From DASYAE01 sp036501535 (GTDB taxonomy: Bacteria; Actinomycetota; Actinomycetes; Streptomycetales; Catenulisporaceae): a stretch of DNA of 33,927 nucleotides. A program made the position numbers and the translations under genes. The stretch lies in assembly GCA_036501535.1 (NCBI GenBank), contig DASYAE010000232.1:1-33927 (forward strand). The letters are read 5' to 3'. The notes under the pieces were generated by a model that worked only from the letters and a program-made list of their open reading frames with translations, ran no database searches and was not told the DNA's origin. Every line of letters starts with the position of its first letter. The stretch's first letter is position 1. Below, in pieces: positions 1 to 6,794 of the stretch.

Positions 1-429
1 GAATCTACCGCGCCCTCAGAAACCGCTGATCCCGCGGATCCTGCCCCAATCCCCAGCCCAGCCTTCCCCCCAATTCCGGACGGCTGCCTGGAGACCTGCT
101 ACGACCAACTGGTTCCCGCCACCCCCATCATGCGGAAATCCACCGCAGCACTCCACCTCACCCTCACCCCGACCGGCGAACCCATCACCCTCGACGGCCA
201 ACCCATCGACCAGGACCCTGACGCACGCCTGGCCAGCCAGGCCCAACGCACCGCCCTGAACTTCCTACACCGGCAATGCACATACCCAGGCTGCAGCAGG
301 CCAGCTGTTTGGTCCCTCCACGCTCACCACGTCGTCAAGTACTCTCACGGCGGCCCGACCACCCTGACGAACCTGAAGCTTTATTGCTCAGAGCATCATG
401 TGTTGACCCATCAACTCGCCACCGAGTGA
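1..429 (+). CDS. HNH endonuclease, DUF222/13E12-type, 5'-truncated by window edge
   Basis: The reading frame is open from the first base to a TGA at 429, so this is the last 142 codons of a longer gene; the first ATG seen (130) is not likely to be the true start. The C-terminus has a complete HNH zinc-finger nuclease core: CTYPGC (CX4C), the HAHHV catalytic histidines, a GG-x-T-x2-NL turn and a final YCSEHH pair. This layout is typical of the abundant actinobacterial DUF222-plus-HNH proteins (13E12 family), which occur in many copies and are often linked to repeats. The DUF222 part would lie left of the window. The protein ends only eight residues after the last zinc ligand (HVLTHQLATE), shorter than most relatives, which usually continue for tens of residues, so the 3' end may be degenerate. 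Cellular role is unproven. Confidence 0.8.
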   Translation, partial: ESTAPSETADPADPAPIPSPAFPPIPDGCLETCYDQLVPATPIMRKSTAALHLTLTPTGEPITLDGQPIDQDPDARLASQAQRTALNFLHRQCTYPGCSRPAVWSLHAHHVVKYSHGGPTTLTNLKLYCSEHHVLTHQLATE

Positions 430-491
430 AGCAAAATCCTGCCTCAACCCGCCCGCGCACCCGCACCCGCCGGACCCGACCCGCTCACCAC

Positions 492-526
492 CCCTCGCCG
501 GGCGCAGCCCACCGCTCGGGCGAGGG
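492..526. terminator. Hairpin downstream of the HNH gene
   Basis: An inverted repeat has arms CCCTCGCC (492-499) and GGCGAGGG (519-526). It is the first of two consecutive hairpins in the 300-bp space between the convergent HNH gene and the sugar-kinase gene. There is no T-tract, which is common for actinobacterial terminators. Confidence 0.45.
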
Positions 527-527
527 C

Positions 528-577
528 GGGGGATCTCTGCGTCGGGCGCCGTTAGGTGACCGATGCAGAGAGCCCCC
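528..577. terminator. Long stem-loop (18-bp arms) in convergent intergenic region
   Basis: The left arm 528-545 (GGGGG-A-TCTCTGC-G-TCGG) pairs with the right arm 560-577 at 16 of 18 positions across a 14-nt loop. The position between two convergent genes suggests a bidirectional terminator. The arm length is unusual, and an element-end or repeat function is possible because HNH/13E12 genes are often repeat-associated. The rest of 430-729 holds no credible gene. A small perfect inverted repeat TTGACT-TTCC-AGTCAA is also present at 668-683. Confidence 0.55.
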
Positions 578-729
578 AACCGACCTGATCAGACACAGAA
601 TAACCCCAGCACATCCCACCCGACCCGCCTCCCCCATCTCAGCGGAGGGCCCGTCGGAGACACGCCGTTGACTTTCCAGTCAATGTCATGCCTTTGAGTT
701 CGAGGGACCTCGCCTGCCCCCTCGCACGT

Positions 730-1887
730 TCACTCCCGCGGCGTCAGCCCCAGGGTGTCGAGGCCGAGGCGGGCCGCGCCGTGTACCGGCGCTCCGCGCA
801 CGATCACCAGGCGGGCGCTGGGGAAGCGCTCCGCGGCCAGGAGCCTGATTCTGGTCATCAGGGCCGGGGGCTCTGCGCGCAGGACGCCGCCGCCGAGGAT
901 CACCGCCGCCTCGGAGCGCTCCAGGCCGAGCCGGCTCAGGGCGATCCAGGCCATGGTGACGATCTCCTCGGCCATCCGGGAGACCAGCCCCTCGGCGACC
1001 TGGTCGCCGTGCTCGGCCGTCTGCATCAGGACCGGCGAGAGCTCGCGGATCCGCTCGGCATCGATCTCGCCGAGGTGGATGGCGATCGCCACCTGCTCCG
1101 CGGTCGAGCGGTCAAAGTGTGCTGCGACTGCCGCGGACAGGCCGGTCCGCGGTCCCCGGCCGTCCTCGCCGCGCACCGCGCTGCCCAGGGTCTTCATGCC
1201 GAGGTGGCTGCCGCCGCCCCAGTCGCCGGTGACCGATCCGAGCGAGGGGAAGCGGGCCCGGCGGCCATCCGGGCCGATGCCCGCGCAGTTGATCCCGTCG
1301 CCGCAGACCACTGCTACGGCTCCCGGGCCGCCGGCCCCGGCGCGCAGTAGGGCGAAGGTGTCGTTGCCGACCTCGAGGGTGTCGGCCCAGCCGCGGGCGC
1401 GGAACGCGTCGGCCAGGATGCGTTCCTCGACCTCGAGATCCGCGCCGGCCACGTAGGCGGACAGGTGGCGCGCCAACACAGTGCCTCCGCCTCCGCCAGC
1501 ACCGCCGCCAGCGTTGGCACCGCCGCCCGCACCAGCACCGCCGGCGCCCGCACCCGAACCCACGCCGTCTCCGTCGGCACCGCCCGCCGCCCCCGCCGCC
1601 CCCGCCGCCCCCGCCGCCATCCCGCTGGCCACCAACTGGGCCCTGATCTGCTCCACCGCCTCGGCGGCCGCCTCGAGGGCGGCCGGGACGCCGGTGATCT
1701 GCGGGGTGAAGCTGCCGGCCCGGCCCGCGGCGATCACCCGGCCGTGGTCGTCCACCAGGATCGCGTCGGTCTTGCTGTTGCCCCCGTCGATCGCGAGGAC
1801 GGTGCCGGGGCGCGGCGGGTGCGGTTGCGCCGGCCGGCCCTCCCGGTCCGGCGTGGCGGCGCGCCCCGGGTCTGTGCTGAGGCTCAC
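730..1887 (-). CDS. csnK: BadF/BadG-family sugar (glucosamine-type) kinase, CsnK-like
   Basis: This is a 385-aa ATP-dependent sugar kinase of the BadF/BadG/NagK fold. The phosphate-1 motif LAIDGGNSKTDAIL is at residues 31-44, a VVCGDGINCAGIGPDG stretch near 193-208, GSVTGDWGGGSHLG near 217-230, and an adenosine-site AAVILGGGVL toward the C-terminus. The start is GTG at 1887; it overlaps the stop of the upstream GH4 gene as GTGA, implying translational coupling. In the Streptomyces csnR-K operon the last gene is such a kinase, acting with the GH4 enzyme on imported glucosamine oligosaccharides. The substrate here is inferred from context; N-acetylglucosamine or another amino sugar is possible. 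Residues about 89-135 are an Ala/Gly-only insertion not expected in the family. Confidence 0.8.
   Translation of the reverse strand: MSLSTDPGRAATPDREGRPAQPHPPRPGTVLAIDGGNSKTDAILVDDHGRVIAAGRAGSFTPQITGVPAALEAAAEAVEQIRAQLVASGMAAGAAGAAGAAGGADGDGVGSGAGAGGAGAGGGANAGGGAGGGGGTVLARHLSAYVAGADLEVEERILADAFRARGWADTLEVGNDTFALLRAGAGGPGAVAVVCGDGINCAGIGPDGRRARFPSLGSVTGDWGGGSHLGMKTLGSAVRGEDGRGPRTGLSAAVAAHFDRSTAEQVAIAIHLGEIDAERIRELSPVLMQTAEHGDQVAEGLVSRMAEEIVTMAWIALSRLGLERSEAAVILGGGVLRAEPPALMTRIRLLAAERFPSARLVIVRGAPVHGAARLGLDTLGLTPRE
1483..1623 (-). repeat. Ala/Gly low-complexity insertion inside the sugar kinase
   Basis: About 47 in-frame codons encode almost only Gly and Ala (with an ADGDGVGSGAG centre), built from short GCN/GGN units such as repeats of GCC GCC CCC on the plus strand. 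The insertion falls between the N-terminal ATP-binding half and the rest of the kinase and keeps frame, suggesting replication-slippage expansion in a tolerated surface loop. Confidence 0.8.
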
Positions 1888-3149
1888 GCGCGGCCCGCCG
1901 CCCAGGGCAGGAACGGTGCGTTCGCCGCGACCAGTGCGTCGGCCAGCCGCTCGGCCAGATCCGCTTGGCCGATCAGCGGATGCGCCAGCAGCGCGTCGGC
2001 GACGCGGTCACGGCCGCCGCGGCGGGCGGCGTCCAGCGCGACCTCCTCGTACGCGCTCACGTGCGCTATCAGGCCACGCAAATGCGGCGGCACCGGGGCC
2101 TGTGGCAGGGGGTCGATGCCCGACGTGCTCACCCGCGCGTTGACCTCGATCACCGCCTCGTCCGGCAGGAACGGCAGGGTGCTGTTGTTGCGGACGTTCA
2201 CCACCTGCTCGTCGCCGCGGCCTGAGCCCAGCGAGGCGAGCAGCTGCACCGCCGCCTCCGAGTAGTATGCGCCGCCGCGCTGGGCGAGCAGCTCGGGCTT
2301 CTCGTCCACCGCCGGGTCCCGGTACATCTCCAGGAGTTTGCGCTCCATCTCCGCGACCTGCTCGGCGCGCGACGGCGCGCCCTTCTGCTCGCGCACCACC
2401 TCGTCGTGCTCGTAGTAGTAGCGCAGGTAGTAGGACGGGATCATGCCGAGCCGCCGGATGACGGCCTCCGGCACCTCGGTGAGTTCGGCGATCTCAGCGG
2501 CCTGCTGCTCGATCAGTTCCGGCAGCCGGTCCTTGCCGTCCACCCGGACCGCCCGCTCCCACGTCAGATGGTTGAGACCGACGTGGTCCAGCGTGACCCG
2601 CTCCGGTCCGACGCCGTACTGCTTCGCGTACCTGCGCTGGAAGCCGATCGCCACGTTGCACAGCCCGACCGCGTCGTGCCCGGCGTCGAGCAGCGCCCGG
2701 GTGACGATGCCCACCGGGTTGGTGAAGTCGACGATGCGCGCCTCCGGGGCGTACCGGCGCACCGTCTCGGCCAGGTTGAGCACCACCGGCACCGTGCGCA
2801 GCGCCTTGGCCAGGCCGCCCGCGCCGGTGGTCTCCTGGCCGACGCAGCAGAAGTCCAGCGGCAGCGTCTCGTCCACGTTGCGCTGTGCCTGCCCGCCGAC
2901 CCGCAGCTGGAACAGCACCGCGTCGGCGCCGTCCACGCCCTCGACGACCGAGCTCGTGGTCACCAGCCGGGCCGGGTGCCCCTGCTTGGCGAAGATCCGC
3001 CGGCTGACCGCGCCGACCGCCGCCAGCCGCTCGGCCGAGGGGTCGACCAGGGCCAGCTCGGTCAGCGGGAACCCGGCGCGCAGCCGGGCGAAGCCGTCGA
3101 TCAGCTCGGGGGTGTAGGTCGACCCGCCCCCGATGATGGCGAGTTTCAT
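1884..3149 (-). CDS. csnH: GH4 family NAD+/metal-dependent glycosidase, CsnH-like
   Basis: This is a 421-aa glycoside hydrolase family 4 protein, normal length. The Rossmann NAD+ motif KLAIIGGGSTYTPELIDG is at the N-terminus, the QETTGAGG segment at 105-112, and DFTNPVGI at 141-148. The expected metal ligands are visible as Cys164 (GLCNVAIG) and His194 (GLNHLTW). A tyrosine-rich PSYYLRYYYEHDEV lies near the predicted catalytic base. GH4 enzymes cleave through an oxidation-elimination mechanism, often on 6-phosphosugars. No PTS is seen here; the downstream kinase and upstream ABC transporter suggest import of unphosphorylated oligosaccharide with phosphorylation inside. By homology to the csn operon the likely substrates are glucosamine oligosaccharides; 6-phospho-beta-glucosidase activity is the alternative. 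It starts 7 bp after the permease stop and ends in a 4-bp overlap with the kinase. Confidence 0.85.
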   Translation of the reverse strand: MKLAIIGGGSTYTPELIDGFARLRAGFPLTELALVDPSAERLAAVGAVSRRIFAKQGHPARLVTTSSVVEGVDGADAVLFQLRVGGQAQRNVDETLPLDFCCVGQETTGAGGLAKALRTVPVVLNLAETVRRYAPEARIVDFTNPVGIVTRALLDAGHDAVGLCNVAIGFQRRYAKQYGVGPERVTLDHVGLNHLTWERAVRVDGKDRLPELIEQQAAEIAELTEVPEAVIRRLGMIPSYYLRYYYEHDEVVREQKGAPSRAEQVAEMERKLLEMYRDPAVDEKPELLAQRGGAYYSEAAVQLLASLGSGRGDEQVVNVRNNSTLPFLPDEAVIEVNARVSTSGIDPLPQAPVPPHLRGLIAHVSAYEEVALDAARRGGRDRVADALLAHPLIGQADLAERLADALVAANAPFLPWAAGRA

Positions 3150-3156
3150 TTCCGTG

Positions 3157-4065
3157 TCAGCCCTTTACTCCGGTGAGGGTCACGCCCTCGACGAACGCCC
3201 GCTGGGCGAAGAAGAAGACGACCACGATCGGCGCCATCGCCATCAGGTTCGCCGCCATCATCATGTTCCAGTCCACGCTGTGCACCCCGTGGAAGGTGTC
3301 CAGGCCCAGCGCCAGCGTCCACGAGCCCGGATTCGTGCCGGTGTAGACCTGCGGGCCGAAGTAGTCGTTCCAGGAGTAGAAGAACTGGAACAGCGCCACC
3401 GCGGCGATGGCCGGCCGGATCATCGGCACCACCACCCGCAGCAGGGTCCGCAGCTCTCCGCAGCCGTCGATCCGGGCCGCGTCGAGGTAGTCCTTCGGCA
3501 CGGTCAGCAGGAACTGGCGCAGCAGGAAGATCGAGTAGGCGTCGCCGAACGCGCTCGGCACGATCAGCGGCACCAGGGTGCCGTTGAACGAGGTGTGCTG
3601 GCTCCACAGCAGGTACAGCGGCATCACCGTCACCTGCGGCGGGATCATCATCGCGGAGACCAGCACCACCATGGCCAGCCGGCGGAACCGGAACCTGAAC
3701 TTGGCCAGCGCGTAGGCCACCGGCACCGAGGAGCACACGGTCAGCACCATCGCGCAGCCGGCATAGACCAGAGTATTGCGGTACCAGGTCAGGAAGCCGC
3801 CGTAGTCCCAGGTGGTGCGGAAGTTGGACCACACCCAGTGCGAGGGCCACAGCGCCCCGGAGAAGGCCTGATTCGCCGGCATCACCGAGGTGATGAACAG
3901 GAAGAAGAACGGCCCGGCGAAGAAGATCGCGGCCACGATCGCCAGCGCGTGCACCGCGATCCACTCCAGCAGCCGGCGGCGCCTGGCCGCGGCCCTGGCG
4001 GTCCGGTAGTCGCCGCTCGGCGCCGGCGCCGGGCGTCCGGTCGCGGCGGTTGTCAGAGCTGTCAT
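3157..4065 (-). CDS. csnG: ABC sugar transporter permease, MalG-type (CsnG-like)
   Basis: This 302-aa inner-membrane permease of the carbohydrate-uptake-1 family has a short basic cytoplasmic N-terminus (ARAAARRRRLLEW) followed by about six membrane segments; the first is AIVAAIFFAGPFFFLFITSV. The EAA loop that contacts the ATPase is clear: YLDAARIDGCGELRTLLRVV. The ATG at 4065 is preceded by GGGAG nine bases upstream. It pairs with the MalF-type permease, from which it is separated by 110 bp containing two hairpins. It ends 7 bp before the GH4 gene. Together with the binding protein it should import a di- or oligosaccharide, inferred to be glucosamine oligomers. No ATPase gene is nearby, so a shared ATPase of the MsiK type is expected. 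Confidence 0.88.
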   Translation of the reverse strand: MTALTTAATGRPAPAPSGDYRTARAAARRRRLLEWIAVHALAIVAAIFFAGPFFFLFITSVMPANQAFSGALWPSHWVWSNFRTTWDYGGFLTWYRNTLVYAGCAMVLTVCSSVPVAYALAKFRFRFRRLAMVVLVSAMMIPPQVTVMPLYLLWSQHTSFNGTLVPLIVPSAFGDAYSIFLLRQFLLTVPKDYLDAARIDGCGELRTLLRVVVPMIRPAIAAVALFQFFYSWNDYFGPQVYTGTNPGSWTLALGLDTFHGVHSVDWNMMMAANLMAMAPIVVVFFFAQRAFVEGVTLTGVKG

Positions 4066-4112
4066 ATCGGTGGACTCCCGACTCCGATGCTCCCAGGAGG
4101 AAGATGAAAGTT

Positions 4113-4133
4113 GGCCGACCCTCGGACTCGGCC
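4113..4133 (-). other. Hairpin in the csnF-csnG spacer
   Basis: Inverted repeat with GGCCGA (4113-4118) and TCGGCC (4128-4133) around a 9-nt loop. It is part of the 110-bp spacer between the two permease genes and lies between the GGGGGTC hairpin and the csnG start. Confidence 0.35.
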
Positions 4134-4150
4134 ACGAATCGCGGGGGCTC

Positions 4151-4167
4151 GGGGGTCTCGGACCCCC
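4151..4167 (-). other. Compact hairpin after the csnF stop (attenuator or mRNA-processing candidate)
   Basis: GGGGGTC (4151-4157), loop TCG, GACCCCC (4161-4167) form a perfect 7-bp stem that begins 9 bases beyond the end of csnF in the transcribed direction. All other junctions in the transporter/GH4/kinase part of the operon are 1 to 7 bp or overlapping, so this structured 110-bp spacer may adjust relative expression of the two permeases. Confidence 0.5.
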
Positions 4168-4175
4168 TGAATGAA

Positions 4176-5180
4176 TCAGTCTTCTGTGGTCAGGCCGCTC
4201 TTGCGGCGCAGCAGGATCATGGTGAACGCCATGGTCATCACGAACAGGATGATCGACAGGCAGCAGGCCGGGCCGACGTTCTGCTGGATGAACCCCTCCT
4301 GGTAGACCAGCTGCGGGACGGTGATGCTGGAGTTGCCCGGGTAGCCGATGGTCGCGGTCGTCCCGGCGGTCACCGACTGCCCCTGCGCGACCTCCTGGGC
4401 GATGATCGCCTGGGTGTAGTACTGCATCGTGTAGATCACCCCGGTGACCGCGCAGAACAGCACCACCGGCTGGATCGTGGGCAGCGTGACGTACCGGAAC
4501 CGCTTGATCGGCCCGGCCCCGTCGATCGCGGCCGCCTCCAGCTGCTCGCGCGGCACGTCCAGCAGCGCGGCCAGGAAGATGATCACGGTGTTGCCGATGC
4601 CCCACATCGACAGCAGGGTGAGCGAGGGCTTGAACCAGGCCGGGGAGTTGAACCAGCCGGGCGGGTTGTGGATGCCGATGTCCGCCAGCAGCGTGTCCAC
4701 CGTGCCGCCCGAGGTGAACAAGTACACGAACACCAGGGTCGAGATGACCGGCGGGGCCAGGTACGGCAGGTAGAACAGGGTGCGGAAGAAGCCGCCGCCG
4801 CGCTTGATCTTGGTGATCAGCAGGGCTACCCCGACGCCGAACACGATCTGCAGGCCGACCATGACCACGACCAGCCAGAGCGTGTTCTCCAGGCCGGCCA
4901 CCAGGTCCGGGAAGTGGAAGAGCACGTAGTCCCAGTTGGCCAGGCCGGTGTAGGTCGGCGGGTTGAACTCGTTGTAGTCGTAGAAGGAGAAGTAGACCGA
5001 GGCGATCAGCGGGTAGCCGAAGAAGACGCAGAACCCGATCAGCCACGGGCTCAGGAAGCCGAGGGCGGTCAGCCCGTCCCGCCGGCGCTTGCGGCGAAGC
5101 GCCGGCGGGAGGCTCGCCCCGCCCCGGCGCGCCTTACCCGGTCGCGGCGCGGGTATGGCGGCGTGGTCCAGGGCGGTCAT
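4176..5180 (-). CDS. csnF: ABC sugar transporter permease, MalF-type (CsnF-like)
   Basis: This 334-aa permease has a basic N-terminal tail (PGKARRGG, ALRRKRRRDG) and about six membrane helices, starting with LGFLSPWLIGFCVFFGYPLI and ending with a hydrophobic helix before LLRRKSGLTTED. The EAA loop REQLEAAAIDGAGPIKRF identifies the ATPase-contact site. There is an elongated periplasmic or loop segment (QGQSVTAGTTATIGYPGNSS) between the last helices. The ATG starts one base after the stop of the binding-protein gene (TGAcATG), so translation is coupled. It should form the heterodimeric channel with the MalG-type permease. Confidence 0.88.
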   Translation of the reverse strand: MTALDHAAIPAPRPGKARRGGASLPPALRRKRRRDGLTALGFLSPWLIGFCVFFGYPLIASVYFSFYDYNEFNPPTYTGLANWDYVLFHFPDLVAGLENTLWLVVVMVGLQIVFGVGVALLITKIKRGGGFFRTLFYLPYLAPPVISTLVFVYLFTSGGTVDTLLADIGIHNPPGWFNSPAWFKPSLTLLSMWGIGNTVIIFLAALLDVPREQLEAAAIDGAGPIKRFRYVTLPTIQPVVLFCAVTGVIYTMQYYTQAIIAQEVAQGQSVTAGTTATIGYPGNSSITVPQLVYQEGFIQQNVGPACCLSIILFVMTMAFTMILLRRKSGLTTED

Positions 5181-5181
5181 G

Positions 5182-6591
5182 TCAGGATCCGGCGATCTTC
5201 GTGTCGGAGTCGATCTGCGAGTCCAGCTTCTGCAGCGCCGAGGGCAGGCCGGCGGTGCTCATCGGGCTGGCGACCAGCCAGTTGTTCTGGATCCAGGTCT
5301 CCGCGGTGGTCAGGTACTCGTCGCCGTTGGTGGAGCTCGGCGAGTAGGCCGAGTTCGCGTCGCCGGAGATCTTCACGAAGGTCTGGAACTGCGGCAGCCG
5401 GGTCAGCTGCGGCGAGTCGAGCGCGGCGAACGTGGACGGCACGTTGAACAGCGCGTTGGCCAGCGTCACCAGCGACTGCGTGTTCATCGTCATGTACTCG
5501 AGGAACTCCCAGTCCGCGGCCTGGTTCTTGCTCTTGGCCGAGATGCCGACGATGGTGCCGGACAGGTAGCCGCCGCCGTACTGGCCGGCGTCGGAGGTCG
5601 GGAACGGCACGGTGCCGTAGGACAGGCTCGGCGTCTCCTGCTGGATGTTCGCGTTGCGCCACTCGCCATCGATCTGCATGGCGACCGCGCCGGTCTCGAA
5701 CGGGTTCTGCCCGGCGGCGAACTCGCCCGGCGCCTCGGCCTTGTTCACGAACGAGGTCAGCTGCGCGAACGTGGACTGCGGCGCCTTGTCGAGGATCGCC
5801 TGCTCGATGCTCTGCTGCCACTGCAGCATCTGGGTGAATCCCGGGTCGGCCGCGATCACCGACTGGTGCTGCGCGTTCTGCCACTTCAGGTCGAAGGTCT
5901 GGGTGAAGTGCTCGCCGGTCTGCTCGAAGTAGTCGATCAGCGGCACGAAGCCGAGCTGGGCGAACGAGCCGTCCGGGTTCTTCTTGGTCAGCGCCACCGC
6001 GTCGGACTGCAGCTGGGCCAGGGTGGTCGGCGGGCTGCTCGGGTCGAGGTTCGCCGCCTGGAACTCGTTCTTGTTGTAGTAGAGCCCGTACGCGTCGTTC
6101 TCCATCGGCAGCGAGCACTGGTCGCCGTTGTACTGGGTGTACTTGATCAGCGGGCCGGGGAAGGTCTTGGCCATGTCCACGCCGGAGACCTTCAGGTAGT
6201 TGCTCAGGTTCACCCACTCGCCGGTGGAGCAGTACGAGCCGACGTCGTTGGTGGAGAAGGACAGGGCCACGTCCGGCCCGTTCTTGCCGGACTTGATGCC
6301 CTGCTGGATCTGCGCGTCGGTGATGTTGTCGACGACCTTGATGTGGATGTTCGGGTGCAGCTTCTCGAAGTTGTTCACCATCTGCTGCACCGGCGTCTCC
6401 TGGGTGCCGGAGAAGCCCTCCCAGAACTGGAGGGTGACCGCGGGCGCCGTCGTCGGGTATGGGTTCGCCGAGGTCACCTGGCCGGTGTCGGTCGACGTGC
6501 TGGTCGCGCAGGCGGCGCCGGCCAGGGCGGCGGCGAGGGCCGCGGATATGCCGAGCGCGCGGCGGGTTCGCCTCGCAGCGGTCTGAATCAT
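5182..6591 (-). CDS. csnE: Extracellular sugar-binding lipoprotein of ABC transporter (CsnE-like)
   Basis: This 469-aa solute-binding protein of the family-1 carbohydrate class has an N-terminal basic region (RRTRRALG), a hydrophobic core and Cys28 in LAGAAC. The lipobox is slightly off consensus, with Gly at -3, so lipid anchoring is likely but not certain. Typical family stretches are seen, including TLQFWEGFSGTQE near the mature N-terminus and AVAMQIDGEWRNANI in the second lobe. The ATG at 6591 has an AAGGAG ribosome-binding site nine bases upstream; longer in-frame extensions lack one. It is followed directly by the two permeases. It determines substrate choice; glucosamine oligosaccharides are inferred from synteny with csnE, while other beta-linked oligosaccharides cannot be excluded. 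Confidence 0.87.
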   Translation of the reverse strand: MIQTAARRTRRALGISAALAAALAGAACATSTSTDTGQVTSANPYPTTAPAVTLQFWEGFSGTQETPVQQMVNNFEKLHPNIHIKVVDNITDAQIQQGIKSGKNGPDVALSFSTNDVGSYCSTGEWVNLSNYLKVSGVDMAKTFPGPLIKYTQYNGDQCSLPMENDAYGLYYNKNEFQAANLDPSSPPTTLAQLQSDAVALTKKNPDGSFAQLGFVPLIDYFEQTGEHFTQTFDLKWQNAQHQSVIAADPGFTQMLQWQQSIEQAILDKAPQSTFAQLTSFVNKAEAPGEFAAGQNPFETGAVAMQIDGEWRNANIQQETPSLSYGTVPFPTSDAGQYGGGYLSGTIVGISAKSKNQAADWEFLEYMTMNTQSLVTLANALFNVPSTFAALDSPQLTRLPQFQTFVKISGDANSAYSPSSTNGDEYLTTAETWIQNNWLVASPMSTAGLPSALQKLDSQIDSDTKIAGS

Positions 6592-6794
6592 GCGGGGATG
6601 CTCCTTCGGGTGCTGCCGGGATCGTCGAGATGAGCCTCTGCAGCGGCGTGCGCCGGCGCCGCGGCGGTGTGGTCGGACGGCGCACGGAGCGCCTCGCGCG
6701 GACCGGGTGTCCGCGGTGTGCGGCGCCGTGCTCGGATGTGCGCTGTTCTGGAGCTGCGCTCTGAATATGTGGTTGCTGATATATTGGTTCTTGC
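6592..6794 (-). promoter_or_regulatory. 203-bp csnR-csnE spacer with AT-rich segment
   Basis: There is no gene here. The part just after the csnR stop (about 6760-6795) is strikingly AT-rich for this window (AATATGTGGTTGCTGATATATT, with AATAT/ATATT ends), and the remainder is GC-rich. A second promoter for the transporter genes is plausible. The AGGAAA-G-TTTCCT-type operator seen before csnR is not found here. Confidence 0.35.

Noticed and set aside
668..683. Attachment site at the inverted repeat TTGACT-TTCC-AGTCAA
   Set aside because: No integrase, no tRNA and no second copy in the window; the repeat is short.
3157..5046. One long minus-strand frame of 629 residues spanning both permease genes
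   Set aside because: The left part is an out-of-frame reading of the MalF-type permease; only the last 302 residues are a real permease with its own start.
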